Positions 50,663 through 59,197 of a stretch of DNA of 64,000 nt are shown piece by piece. The stretch spans positions 124,001 to 188,000 of the forward strand of contig JAEZKQ010000031.1 in the NCBI GenBank assembly GCA_023436115.1, read 5' to 3'. The notes beneath the pieces were generated by a model, which did no database searches, had not been told where the DNA came from, and worked only from the letters and a program-made list of their open reading frames with translations. The stretch is from Bacillota bacterium. Its GTDB lineage: Bacteria; Bacillota; Clostridia; Christensenellales; SZUA-584. The translations under genes were made by a program, and so were the position numbers. Numbering within the stretch: position 1 is the first letter of the stretch; each line of letters begins with the position of its first letter.

Positions 50663-51278
50663 CTTCTTCGCCCTCCTTTAATTCTTTCATTCTTTGCCTG
50701 AGAGCCAACGCCACGCCGATGATAACGGCTGTGGGGAATGTCAGTATCAAAACAGCAACCAACACAGGCATGTGTTCAGCAATAACAGCCCTTATCAAAA
50801 GGGCGAGAACCAAGGACATAAATGCAATAACAACACATGCCGCGACAATTGTGGAAATCCTTTTCTTTCTGTCTTTTGATATGCTCATAAAACGTGTTCC
50901 CTCCTTTTCCATCTGCTCTATTCTTTGCAAATAAGGCAGGGGATCTATTGTTTCGATAGACTCATCATCTTTTGCTATCTGTGCACATAAAAGCTTAATC
51001 TGCTCTAAATTTTTGCTGTCGCGTTCCAATTTAATCAAATGCCGCCTCAATGCATCACCTGTTGTCAGAATCCCGCCTTGCATTTTCTGAATCTCTTCGA
51101 TAGGTATTGCGAGCTTACGGAACAGTTTTATTTTTTGCAGATCAGACACATCACTCTGCTTATATTCTCTGTAACCGTTTGCGTTGTTTCTCCCAGGCTT
51201 TAACAAGCCCTCGTTTTCATAAAAACGGATATTTCTCTTTGTGATACCTACGACTTTTTCAACTTCATTAATCTTCAC
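50643..51278 (-). CDS. MerR-family regulator with two C-terminal membrane spans
   Basis: A 211-residue protein. The N-terminal winged helix (VVGITKRNIRFYENEGLLKP at 9-28, NANGYREYKQSDV at 33-45) is a MerR domain, followed by a coiled coil to about 125. Two hydrophobic segments, STIVAACVVIAFMSLVLALL near 140 and VLVAVLILTFPTAVIIGVAL near 172, should anchor it in the membrane. No metal-binding Cys set is present. It probably controls its own operon through the operator upstream. It would be a one-component sensor, possibly for envelope stress. Confidence 0.85.
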   Translation of the reverse strand: MKINEVEKVVGITKRNIRFYENEGLLKPGRNNANGYREYKQSDVSDLQKIKLFRKLAIPIEEIQKMQGGILTTGDALRRHLIKLERDSKNLEQIKLLCAQIAKDDESIETIDPLPYLQRIEQMEKEGTRFMSISKDRKKRISTIVAACVVIAFMSLVLALLIRAVIAEHMPVLVAVLILTFPTAVIIGVALALRQRMKELKEGEEDAAAKY

Positions 51279-51305
51279 CTGTTAATTCCCCCCAACCTTG
51301 AGACT

Positions 51306-51336
51306 ATTTTATACCTTCTACCAGGCAGAAGGTCAA
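51306..51336 (-). promoter_or_regulatory. MerR-type promoter and operator
   Basis: ACCTTCT (51313-51319) and AGAAGGT (51327-51333) form a 7-bp dyad with a 7-nt centre. It lies between -35 TTGACC (51331-51336) and -10 TAAAAT (51306-51311), a 19-nt spacing as usual for MerR promoters; TATAAA at 17 nt is an alternative -10. Confidence 0.8.
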
Positions 51337-51415
51337 TAGAACTTGAAATATCTTTTTCTGCTCTCTTTCTTCTTGCCAACTGGCATCTATTTAATGTTGA
51401 TTTTTTTTAGGTTGT

Positions 51416-51445
51416 TTGATATCCTTTAGCGAGGGACAAGATATT
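51416..51445 (+). promoter_or_regulatory. Candidate rpiB promoter
   Basis: TTGATA (51416-51421), 18-nt spacer, GATATT (51440-51445), 55 nt before the rpiB start. Confidence 0.45.
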
Positions 51446-51500
51446 GTGTGTAGGTGTTTTAAGTCATAGCAGCACAGACAAGGCATAAGGAAGGACTTTT

Positions 51501-51944
51501 ATGACCATCGCTATAGGGTCTGATCATGGCGGAATTGAGCTTAAGTCCGTCATCATCGAGCACTTAAAACAAAAAGATATTAAATCTTTGGATATGGGCG
51601 CATACGACAACAATCCGACAGATTATCCGGATTATGCACCGCCTGTCTGTGATGCGGTACTTACCGGCGAAGCTGACTTTGGTATTTTGATATGCGGCAC
51701 AGGCATCGGCATTTCCATATCAGCTAATAAAATCCATGGTATTCGCTGCGCGCTGTTGGGGGATGTCTATTCCGCTAAAATGGCGCGGGCTCATAACAAC
51801 GCAAATGTGATGGCACTAGGAGCGCGGGTCGTTGGCCCGGGTCTTGCGCTTGAGCTTGTCGATGCATTCCTTTGCACCGACTTTAGCACTGAGCTGCGCC
51901 ACAATTTACGAGTGGAAAAAATTATGAATTTGGAGAAGCGCTAA
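51501..51944 (+). CDS. rpiB: Ribose 5-phosphate isomerase B
   Basis: The 147-residue RpiB/LacAB protein has IAIGSDHGGIELK at 3-15, DYPDYA at 42-47 and the catalytic-Cys motif ICGTGIGISISANK near 64-77. It interconverts ribulose 5-phosphate and ribose 5-phosphate. AAGGAAGG precedes the ATG. The stop codon is inside a terminator hairpin. Downstream lie upp and the V-ATPase genes, the position held by rpiB and upp before the F-type ATPase genes in Bacillus. Confidence 0.95.
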   Translation: MTIAIGSDHGGIELKSVIIEHLKQKDIKSLDMGAYDNNPTDYPDYAPPVCDAVLTGEADFGILICGTGIGISISANKIHGIRCALLGDVYSAKMARAHNNANVMALGARVVGPGLALELVDAFLCTDFSTELRHNLRVEKIMNLEKR

Positions 51945-51958
51945 GCGTTTCTCTTTTT
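51933..51958 (+). terminator. Terminator at the rpiB stop codon
   Basis: GAGAAGCGC/GCGTTTCTC (51933-51941 with 51945-51953) with the TAA stop codon as its 3-nt loop and TTTTTAT after it. Confidence 0.7.
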
Positions 51959-51988
51959 ATTATTATCGGTTAAACAACGGAGGTAAAA

Positions 51989-52618
51989 ATGGGCAAGCTA
52001 GTCGTTATGGATCATCCTCTCATTCAGCATAAAGTATCGCTGATTAGAGATAAACAAACAGGTACAAGAGATTTTCGTCTTCTCGTGGAAGAGATCGCCA
52101 TGCTTATGGGCTATGAGGTCACAAGGGACTTGCCCCTTAAAGAAGTCGAAATTGAAACGCCTGTTGCCAAAGCCAAAACAAAAGTGATTTCCGGCAAGAC
52201 GATCGGCATCGTTCCCATACTTCGCGCCGGACTTGGCATGGTTAACGGTATATTGTCATTGGTTCCGGCTGCAAAGGTTGGACATATTGGCTTATACAGA
52301 GATCCTGAGACGCTTCAGCCTGTTGAATATTACTGTAAACTGCCCACCGACGCTTCCGAGCGCGACCTGATTATTGTTGATCCTATGCTGGCTACCGGCG
52401 GAAGCGCAAACGGAGCCATACAACTGCTAAAAGAACGTGGTGTCAAGAATATCAAGCTTGTCTGCCTGATTGCCGCTCCGGAAGGTATTGAGGCGGTTCA
52501 AAAGGCACACAGTGATGTGGATATATTTGTCGCTGCGGTTGATGAGAAGCTTAACAACCATGGCTACATTATTCCGGGTCTTGGTGATGCAGGTGACAGA
52601 CTGTTCGGCACCAAATAA
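51989..52618 (+). CDS. upp: Uracil phosphoribosyltransferase
   Basis: The 209-residue enzyme has VPILRAGLGMVNGILSLVPA near 71-90 and the PRPP-binding motif VDPMLATGGSANGAI near 129-143, and ends GDAGDRLFGTK as usual. It salvages uracil to UMP. CGGAGG precedes ATG 51989. The first V-ATPase gene starts 13 nt after the stop, so it is read into the ATPase operon. I see no separate promoter for the ATPase genes. Confidence 0.97.
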   Translation: MGKLVVMDHPLIQHKVSLIRDKQTGTRDFRLLVEEIAMLMGYEVTRDLPLKEVEIETPVAKAKTKVISGKTIGIVPILRAGLGMVNGILSLVPAAKVGHIGLYRDPETLQPVEYYCKLPTDASERDLIIVDPMLATGGSANGAIQLLKERGVKNIKLVCLIAAPEGIEAVQKAHSDVDIFVAAVDEKLNNHGYIIPGLGDAGDRLFGTK

Positions 52619-52631
52619 AGGGGGCATTAGC

Positions 52632-52943
52632 ATGGCCATTGACGTATTGTCCGACATTAAAGCCGCAGAAGAAGAAGCACAGGAAATCAGAAGAAATGCC
52701 GCGCAAACCGCAAAAGACGCGCTAAAATTGGCTGCACAAGAAAATGCCGCAATGGAAAACGAGGAGCTGGCTAAGGCACGGCATAACAGTTTAATAAAGG
52801 TAGACGCAGGGCGTGAAGCCGCCAAGGCCGAGCTTGACGCACAGCAGGCTCAGCGTCTAAAAGACTGTGAAACTCTAAAAAGCAACGCCAGGCAGCATTT
52901 GGAACAGGCCGCCGATATATGTTTAGAGAGGATACTCAGATAA
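52632..52943 (+). CDS. V-type ATPase subunit G/H (peripheral stalk)
   Basis: A 103-residue protein that is almost entirely a charged coiled coil rich in Ala, Glu and Lys (DIKAAEEEAQEIRRNAAQTA at 8-27). It matches the stalk subunit called H in archaea (AhaH) or NtpF/G in bacteria by length, composition and position. ATG 52632 is used (AAGGGGG upstream); the open frame extends upstream inside upp without similarity. It pairs with subunit E to form the peripheral stalk. Confidence 0.82.
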   Translation: MAIDVLSDIKAAEEEAQEIRRNAAQTAKDALKLAAQENAAMENEELAKARHNSLIKVDAGREAAKAELDAQQAQRLKDCETLKSNARQHLEQAADICLERILR

Positions 52944-52944
52944 T

Positions 52945-54849
52945 ATGGCAATTCTGAGCATGAAAAAATTGGTGCTCATCGCGCATAAAGATAACCGGGA
53001 CACGCTGCTCAAAGTTTTGCAGGAGCTTGGTGCCGTGGAGGTCGTTTCTTATCAACAAGACGACCTTGATACCGCGCGCGCGCCTCAGAATCTGTCCTAT
53101 CTTGAAGAGAAGTTATCCGCGGTGCGCGAGGCCATGAACATTATTCGTCCTTATAATGAGGACAAGCCCTCTTTTCTGACGCCCAAACCGGCGATATCAC
53201 GCTCTGACCTCAAACAGACGCCTGAACGATTCAAAGAAGCAGACAGCGTCATACAAAGCATCAAACAATTGTCGGATGATATGAACGCGTTAAAATCACG
53301 TCGCCAAAGAGTGAAAAACCGTATTCATCAGCTTTCACCGTATTCCCGCTTCAATGCGCCTTTGGAAAGCGTGGGAGAAAGCCGTTACACGGTGAGTGTT
53401 CTTGGCATCATTCCTCCCAACGGAAAAGAGGATTACGAGCAGATCATATCTCACTATGAGGACACAGCCTATTTCGAGACGGTCGATGAGCAAAAAGATG
53501 GAATCACCGTATTCGTTGTCATGCATAAATCTGTGGAGGAGAAACTCATCGGCGAGCTAAAAGTTGCCGGTTTTATCGAGGCTTACACCAAAGACCTTTT
53601 TGGTACTCCGGGCGATATTATACACGACTGCGAAAACGAATTGCTCTCTCTCGATGAAGAATCGCGCGAGCATGAGAATAATGCCCGGCGTTTTGTTCAG
53701 CACAAAGACTTATTAACAGCGCTGGAAGACTATTTAAACAACGAAATCGAGCGTGAGCGATGTGTGGAGCAGATTGGTGAAACAGGGGTTGCTTTTGCGC
53801 TTGAAGGTTGGATCATCGGCGACGATCAAAGCCGTGTTGAAACCGCAGTGCTCTCGGCTGCACCCGAAGCCTACATCTCATTTAGAGACCCGACGGAAGA
53901 TGAAGACCCGCCGACAGCCATAAAAAACGCGAAGCTTATTGTTCCTTTTGAGGCAGTGACGGATATGTACTCAATACCTTCCTCAAGAGGCTTCGATCCG
54001 AACTTTATCATGTCGTTCTTTTACTTTTTGTTATTCGGCATGATGATCGGCGACTTTGCTTACGGCGTTATACTGACTATTGGCGCATATATCGTCTTAA
54101 AGCTAAAGAAACCCACCGGCATGTTCCGCAAGGTCACAACGATTATCATGATCTGCGGCGTTTCTACCGCACTTTGGGGCTTGTTTTTTGGGTCAATATT
54201 CAGCATCGAAGGTGTTCCGGCGATTATCAATCCGATTAACGACGCCATGACGCTGCTGGTGCTTTGTCTGGGTGTTGGTGTCTTCCATATCATCGCCGGC
54301 CTGATCGTGGGTGCTTATATCAGTATAAAGCGCGGTAAAGTATGGGATGCCATATTTGATAAAGTATCCTGGATCATGGTATTGGCAGGCGCAGCTATGG
54401 TGGCTATCGGCGGTACGATCGGCTCGGTTGGCACATACTTGGCGCTGGCCGGTCTCGCTATCGTTTTTCTCACCAACGGGCGGGATCGAAAAGGGATTTT
54501 CCGCAAGCTCATCGGAGGCTTCTCGGGTGTCTATGGTGCAACGGGGTATATCAGCGACATTCTCTCTTACTGCCGACTGTTTGGTATGGGTCTTGCCACG
54601 GGCGTTATCTCAATGGTATTCAACACGATCGCCTCGTTGTTTTTCGGCAACGTGGTGGGATATATTCTCGGTTCCATCGTACTGATCATTGGACATGTTT
54701 TCAACATTGGTATCAATTCGCTTGGCGCTTTTGTCCATACCGCAAGGCTGCAGTTCATTGAGTTTTATTCAAGATTCTATGAGGGCGGCGGGCATGCTTT
54801 TGCCCCGCTGAGTATAAAAACGAAAAATTACAGGCTCGAAGACGAATAA
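52945..54849 (+). CDS. V-type ATPase subunit I
   Basis: The 634-residue subunit a/I has an N-terminal cytoplasmic half (to about 345, with long coiled-coil parts) and a C-terminal half with about eight membrane spans, including FYFLLFGMMIGDFAYGVILT near 355-374. The conserved membrane Arg for ion transfer is expected in the region SDILSYCRLFGMGLATGVIS near 535-554. It carries the ion half-channels of the Vo sector. It starts 1 nt after the upstream stop. Confidence 0.95.
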   Translation: MAILSMKKLVLIAHKDNRDTLLKVLQELGAVEVVSYQQDDLDTARAPQNLSYLEEKLSAVREAMNIIRPYNEDKPSFLTPKPAISRSDLKQTPERFKEADSVIQSIKQLSDDMNALKSRRQRVKNRIHQLSPYSRFNAPLESVGESRYTVSVLGIIPPNGKEDYEQIISHYEDTAYFETVDEQKDGITVFVVMHKSVEEKLIGELKVAGFIEAYTKDLFGTPGDIIHDCENELLSLDEESREHENNARRFVQHKDLLTALEDYLNNEIERERCVEQIGETGVAFALEGWIIGDDQSRVETAVLSAAPEAYISFRDPTEDEDPPTAIKNAKLIVPFEAVTDMYSIPSSRGFDPNFIMSFFYFLLFGMMIGDFAYGVILTIGAYIVLKLKKPTGMFRKVTTIIMICGVSTALWGLFFGSIFSIEGVPAIINPINDAMTLLVLCLGVGVFHIIAGLIVGAYISIKRGKVWDAIFDKVSWIMVLAGAAMVAIGGTIGSVGTYLALAGLAIVFLTNGRDRKGIFRKLIGGFSGVYGATGYISDILSYCRLFGMGLATGVISMVFNTIASLFFGNVVGYILGSIVLIIGHVFNIGINSLGAFVHTARLQFIEFYSRFYEGGGHAFAPLSIKTKNYRLEDE

Positions 54850-54917
54850 ACAACCATTTTGGAAAGAATTTCTAACAATATTAACGATATGACTTAAAAC
54901 GATACGGAGGAAATAGT

Positions 54918-55415
54918 ATGGATTTGAACTTTTTGGGCGAATACACCGGTATGATTATATCGACGGCAGGTGCCGTTCTTGCCGCCACAATGGCAGGTAT
55001 CGGCTCGGCTCGAGCCATGAACCTTGTTGCACAGGCATCCGCCGGCTTCACCGCGGAGAACCCTGACAGATTTGGTCAGGCACTCGTGCTTCAGCTTCTC
55101 CCCGGAACGCAGGGTGTTTATGGCTTGCTTATCGGCTTTTTAATACTCATCAACAACGGTGTTATTACCCCTCTTGCAGAGCCAATTTCGGCAGCACAGG
55201 GCTGGCTGTATTTCTTCGGTGCTGTACCGGGCGGTTTCGTGGAACTCTTTTCTGCCATCGCGCAAGGCAAGGCCGCTGTTGCAGGTGTCGGTCTCTTATG
55301 CAAGCACCCGGATGAACAGGGTAAGGCTATGATGATGCCTCTGATGGTTGAAACATACGCTGTTTTTGCGTTGCTGATATCCATGCTCATCATTCTTCTC
55401 GGCAAAGCCGCTTAA
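54918..55415 (+). CDS. V-type ATPase rotor subunit K, predicted Na+-binding
   Basis: A 165-residue, four-helix double-hairpin proteolipid. LQLLPGTQGVYG holds Leu61, Thr64 and Gln65, IAQGK holds Gln116, and MVETYAVF holds Glu145. These correspond to the five Na+ ligands of Enterococcus hirae NtpK (L61, T64, Q65, Q110, E139). The ring therefore should have one carboxylate per four helices and should couple to Na+. GGAGG lies 9 nt upstream. 68 nt separate it from subunit I, the largest gap before the F-A junction. Confidence 0.95.
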   Translation: MDLNFLGEYTGMIISTAGAVLAATMAGIGSARAMNLVAQASAGFTAENPDRFGQALVLQLLPGTQGVYGLLIGFLILINNGVITPLAEPISAAQGWLYFFGAVPGGFVELFSAIAQGKAAVAGVGLLCKHPDEQGKAMMMPLMVETYAVFALLISMLIILLGKAA

Positions 55416-55431
55416 TGAAAGGCGTGATATA

Positions 55432-56037
55432 ATGGCCGGAGCGGAAAAACTCATTGAAAAAATACTTGGTGACGCCAGACGCGACGCTGACATGTATTTA
55501 AGTGAGTCTGAAGAAAAAAAGCAAGCCATGCGCGAGAAGCTCTCCCGCGATATCGAAAAGCGTACGGCCGAGATCGACCGGATGGCCGTAGCTTCCATCA
55601 GCGAAAATAAAAAGCGTTTGGCGGCCGTTTATGACCTCGAGTACAGAAAGCAGCTTCTGTCCGCCAAGCAGGAGATTATGGGAGAAGCCAAAGCGCTCGC
55701 AATGCAAAAGTTAATGGCGCTCAGCAGCGATGATTATCTGGCTCTTTTAAAGCAGCGATTGCTCAGCTGCGCCGTAGGCGGGCAGGGCGGAATCATTATT
55801 TCCAAAAACGAAACACGCATCGACAACGCATTTATCGCGGATGTCAACACTGCGCTCAAAGAAAAATACGGCAAAGGCAGCCTAACGCTGCTTGATGAAA
55901 GACGTGATTTTTCTGGCGGCTTTATCTATGTAGACGGCGGCCTGGAAATTGACGTCTCTTTGGAAGCGCTGCTCAATGAAGCTTGGCAGCAAAGCGAGAC
56001 GGAAGTGGCAGCCGTCTTGTTTGACAACAAACAGTGA
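55432..56037 (+). CDS. V-type ATPase subunit E
   Basis: The 201-residue protein has a long N-terminal helix (LIEKILGDARRDADMYLSES at 6-25, RTAEIDRMAVASISENKKRL at about 44-63) and a globular C-terminal domain with GGFIYVDGGLEIDVSLEALL near 163-182, the E-subunit signature. It forms the peripheral stalk with the G/H subunit. It follows K by 16 nt. Confidence 0.93.
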   Translation: MAGAEKLIEKILGDARRDADMYLSESEEKKQAMREKLSRDIEKRTAEIDRMAVASISENKKRLAAVYDLEYRKQLLSAKQEIMGEAKALAMQKLMALSSDDYLALLKQRLLSCAVGGQGGIIISKNETRIDNAFIADVNTALKEKYGKGSLTLLDERRDFSGGFIYVDGGLEIDVSLEALLNEAWQQSETEVAAVLFDNKQ

Positions 56038-56048
56038 TAGGATGAAAC

Positions 56049-57041
56049 ATGTCTGAAACACAAAGTAGTTATCCCTTTGCTTCGGCCCGTGTGAAAGCGC
56101 TGGAGCCAAGGCTGATCACAAAAGAAAAACTGGGGCGGCTCATCGAAGCCAAGGATTACGATGCTGCCATGCGCCAGCTTGTTGAATTTGGCTATGGACA
56201 GTCTGTTTCCGGCAGCGATTTTGAAGCCATGATACAAAAAGAGCTGGACGAGGCAGATGCGCTTTTGCTGGCGTTATCGCCCAGTGACGTATTTACGCAA
56301 ATTATCCGCGCACACAGGGATTATTATAACTTAAAGGTGATTATTAAGCTGTTTATGCGCGGTATGAGCCTTGAAGGTATAGACCTTCTTCCCGGTAATA
56401 TTAATGTGGAAACACTGCGGCGCGCGATTGCGGAAAACAACTACTTCGAGCTTCCCGAAACCATGAAGGACGCACTTGCCTATATCGACAAGCAGTTTAT
56501 CATAACCACAGACGCGTCAATTATTGGTGTCGCGCTGGATCGCGCCTATGCCAAGGAAGTCTCCGCACTTGTCGAAAAAATGAATAATCCGCTGGTAACG
56601 CGCTATTTCACGGCATATTTCGATCTTAGCAACATCATTGCCATGCTGCGTGTGCGTGCGTCGGGTGAGCCCAGGGAAACTTTTGAACGTGCTTTTCTTA
56701 AAGGCGGACGGATTGACAAGCGCACTCTGCTCAATGCCTTTGAGGTGCCGAATGACGGTTTTCTCAAAGCCGCAGCTAAAGACGAATATTCCGATATACT
56801 GGCTGCAGCGTTCGATGATTACCTAAAGACCGGAAGCCTCTATATGATGGAAAAAGCCCGTGACGATTATCTCTTGAGCCTTCTTAAAGAACAACGCTAT
56901 GATATGTTCGGTATCGGACCGCTCATGGGTTATTACATAGCCAAGCAACATGAAGCGTCGGCCGTGCGCATGGTGATGACGGCAAAACAGGGAGGAATCG
57001 ATCCCGATGTTGTCTCTAAAAGACTCAAAGAACTCTATTAA
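56049..57041 (+). CDS. V-type ATPase subunit C (AC39/d)
   Basis: The 330-residue protein is the funnel-shaped central-stalk connector: SSYPFASARVKALEPRLITK at 6-25, HRDYYNLKVIIKLFMRG near 94-110 and FGIGPLMGYYIAKQHEASAV near 292-311 are typical. It links the central rotor shaft (D/F) to the K ring. AGGATGAAAC upstream of the ATG overlaps a weak ribosome binding site. Confidence 0.92.
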   Translation: MSETQSSYPFASARVKALEPRLITKEKLGRLIEAKDYDAAMRQLVEFGYGQSVSGSDFEAMIQKELDEADALLLALSPSDVFTQIIRAHRDYYNLKVIIKLFMRGMSLEGIDLLPGNINVETLRRAIAENNYFELPETMKDALAYIDKQFIITTDASIIGVALDRAYAKEVSALVEKMNNPLVTRYFTAYFDLSNIIAMLRVRASGEPRETFERAFLKGGRIDKRTLLNAFEVPNDGFLKAAAKDEYSDILAAAFDDYLKTGSLYMMEKARDDYLLSLLKEQRYDMFGIGPLMGYYIAKQHEASAVRMVMTAKQGGIDPDVVSKRLKELY

Positions 57042-57052
57042 AGGATGAAACA

Positions 57053-57370
57053 ATGAACAAGATTGGCGTTGTAGGCGATCTGGACAGCATTATCGGTTTT
57101 AAAACGCTTGGAATCGACGTTTACCCCGCAACGGGTGACGAGGTGACGCGCGTACTGAACCGCCTTGCTGTGGGCGGGTATGCCATCATCTTTATTACCG
57201 AACAGGCTGCCGATGCTGCTGCTGAAACGATCGATCGTTATAAAACGTCACCCTTTCCGGCGATCATCCCTATACCCGGTAACCGGGGCACAACGGGATT
57301 CGGCATGCAGGGCATTCATGCCAATGTGGAAAAGGCGATCGGTGCCGATATACTTTTTAAAGAGGAATAA
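57053..57370 (+). CDS. V-type ATPase subunit F
   Basis: A 105-residue Rossmann-like protein opening MNKIGVVGDLDSIIGFKTLG, with YAIIFITEQAAD near 43-54 and the C-terminal IIPIPGNRGTTGFGMQGI near 74-91. It binds subunit D in the rotor shaft and regulates ATP hydrolysis. It begins 11 nt after the subunit C stop. Confidence 0.95.
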   Translation: MNKIGVVGDLDSIIGFKTLGIDVYPATGDEVTRVLNRLAVGGYAIIFITEQAADAAAETIDRYKTSPFPAIIPIPGNRGTTGFGMQGIHANVEKAIGADILFKEE

Positions 57371-57421
57371 CCAAGCACATTTATTGTGCAGTATAGATAT
57401 CACGACAGGAAGGATATGCTT

Positions 57422-59197
57422 ATGGAAGGCAGAATAGTCAAGGTTTCCGGCCCGCTTATCGTCGCAAGCGGTCTTGGCGAAAGCGAAATGTATGATGTTG
57501 TCAGGGTCTCCAGCCAGCAGCTTATCGGCGAAATCATAGAACTTCGGGGCGACATGGCCTCAATACAGGTCTACGAGGAGACAAGCGGATTGGGGCCTGG
57601 TGAACCTGTGACCCCAACGGGCAGCCCGCTCTCTGTAGAGCTTGCACCCGGGCTTATTGAGTCGATATTTGATGGCATACAGCGTCCGCTTGATAAAATC
57701 AGAGAAGCCACGGGAGACCGCATCAGCCGCGGCGTGAGCCTTTCTGCTTTGGATTACAATAAAAAGTGGACATTCGTACCCGTCGCCAAGCAGGGTGATG
57801 TGCTTTCTACGGGTGACTTCTTAGGTTATGTGCAGGAAACCACGCTCGTCAAGCACTATATCATGGTGCCGCAGGGCTTAAGCGGTACATTGGAATGGCT
57901 GTTTAACGGTGAAGCGACAATCACCGAACCTATAGCAAAGTTAAAAGACGATAAAGGTAATTTGGTGGATATCACGATGCTTCAGCGCTGGCCTGTCCGG
58001 CGCGGACGTCCGTATGCGGAGAAACTGCCGCCCACAGAGCCCATGATTACCGGACAGCGCGTTATTGATACATTGTTCCCCGTCGCAAAGGGCGGCGTCG
58101 CTGCGGTACCGGGTCCTTTCGGCAGCGGCAAAACCGTTGTTCAGCATCAGCTTGCAAAGTGGGCCGATGCGGATATCATCGTCTACGTGGGCTGCGGCGA
58201 GCGCGGCAACGAAATGACTGACGTGCTCATGGAGTTCCCCGAGCTCAAAGATCCGCGCAGCGGCGAACCCCTTATGAAGCGCACAGTGCTGATCGCCAAC
58301 ACCTCAGACATGCCCGTGGCGGCCCGTGAAGCCTCGATCTATACAGGTATTACGATTGCGGAGTATTTCCGCGATATGGGATATAAAGTGGCAATTATGG
58401 CCGATTCAACCTCGCGCTGGGCCGAAGCGCTGCGCGAAATGTCGGGCCGGCTCGAAGAAATGCCGGGCGACGAAGGCTATCCGGCTTACCTGTCCTCACG
58501 TCTGGCAGGCTTCTATGAGCGTGCCGGTATTGTTAAGGCGCTGGGCAGCGACGGGCGCATCGGCGCGATTACGGCCATCGGCGCGGTATCACCGCCGGGC
58601 GGTGATATTTCCGAGCCTGTTTCTCAAGCCACGCTTCGTATCGTTAAAGTGTTCTGGGGGCTATCCGCTCAGCTTGCTTACAAGCGCCATTTCCCGGCGA
58701 TCGACTGGCTTTCATCATACTCGCTTTATGTCGACCGCTTATCGGACTGGTTCGATGCCAATGTCTCGCATGAATGGGTGGAACTGCGTTCAAAGACAAT
58801 GCAGCTTTTGCAGGAAGAAGCGGAATTGGAGGAAATCGTCCGTCTTGTGGGTGTGGATGCACTTTCACTCAAAGACCGCCTGAAGCTGGAAACCGCCCGC
58901 AGCATACGCGAAGACTATCTGCATCAAAACGCGTTCCACGAAACCGATACATATACATCTTTGGAAAAACAATTCGGTCTTTTGGGGCTGATCATTAAAT
59001 GGGGCGAGCTGGGTGAAAAGGCCATAAGCGCAGGTGCGCCGCTCTCAAAGATATCAGCGTTACCCGTCAGAGAAGAAATCGGCCGCGCGAAATATGTTGC
59101 CGAAAAAGATTTTGCCGAACATTTTGCGGCAATCGCGCAGAATTTGGAATCGCAAATGAGCGCGCTTTATGAGGAAGGTGGGATCGATATTGCTTAA
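57422..59197 (+). CDS. V-type ATPase catalytic subunit A
   Basis: The 591-residue catalytic subunit opens EGRIVKVSGPLIVASGLG. It has the non-homologous region near 130-190, the P-loop GPFGSGKTVVQ near 230-240, the catalytic-Glu region VGCGERGNEMTDVL near 257-270 and ADSTSRWAEALREMSGRLEE near 328-347. ATG 57422 is preferred over ATG 57416 because AGGAAGG lies 8 nt upstream. It overlaps subunit B by 8 nt. Confidence 0.97.
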   Translation: MEGRIVKVSGPLIVASGLGESEMYDVVRVSSQQLIGEIIELRGDMASIQVYEETSGLGPGEPVTPTGSPLSVELAPGLIESIFDGIQRPLDKIREATGDRISRGVSLSALDYNKKWTFVPVAKQGDVLSTGDFLGYVQETTLVKHYIMVPQGLSGTLEWLFNGEATITEPIAKLKDDKGNLVDITMLQRWPVRRGRPYAEKLPPTEPMITGQRVIDTLFPVAKGGVAAVPGPFGSGKTVVQHQLAKWADADIIVYVGCGERGNEMTDVLMEFPELKDPRSGEPLMKRTVLIANTSDMPVAAREASIYTGITIAEYFRDMGYKVAIMADSTSRWAEALREMSGRLEEMPGDEGYPAYLSSRLAGFYERAGIVKALGSDGRIGAITAIGAVSPPGGDISEPVSQATLRIVKVFWGLSAQLAYKRHFPAIDWLSSYSLYVDRLSDWFDANVSHEWVELRSKTMQLLQEEAELEEIVRLVGVDALSLKDRLKLETARSIREDYLHQNAFHETDTYTSLEKQFGLLGLIIKWGELGEKAISAGAPLSKISALPVREEIGRAKYVAEKDFAEHFAAIAQNLESQMSALYEEGGIDIA

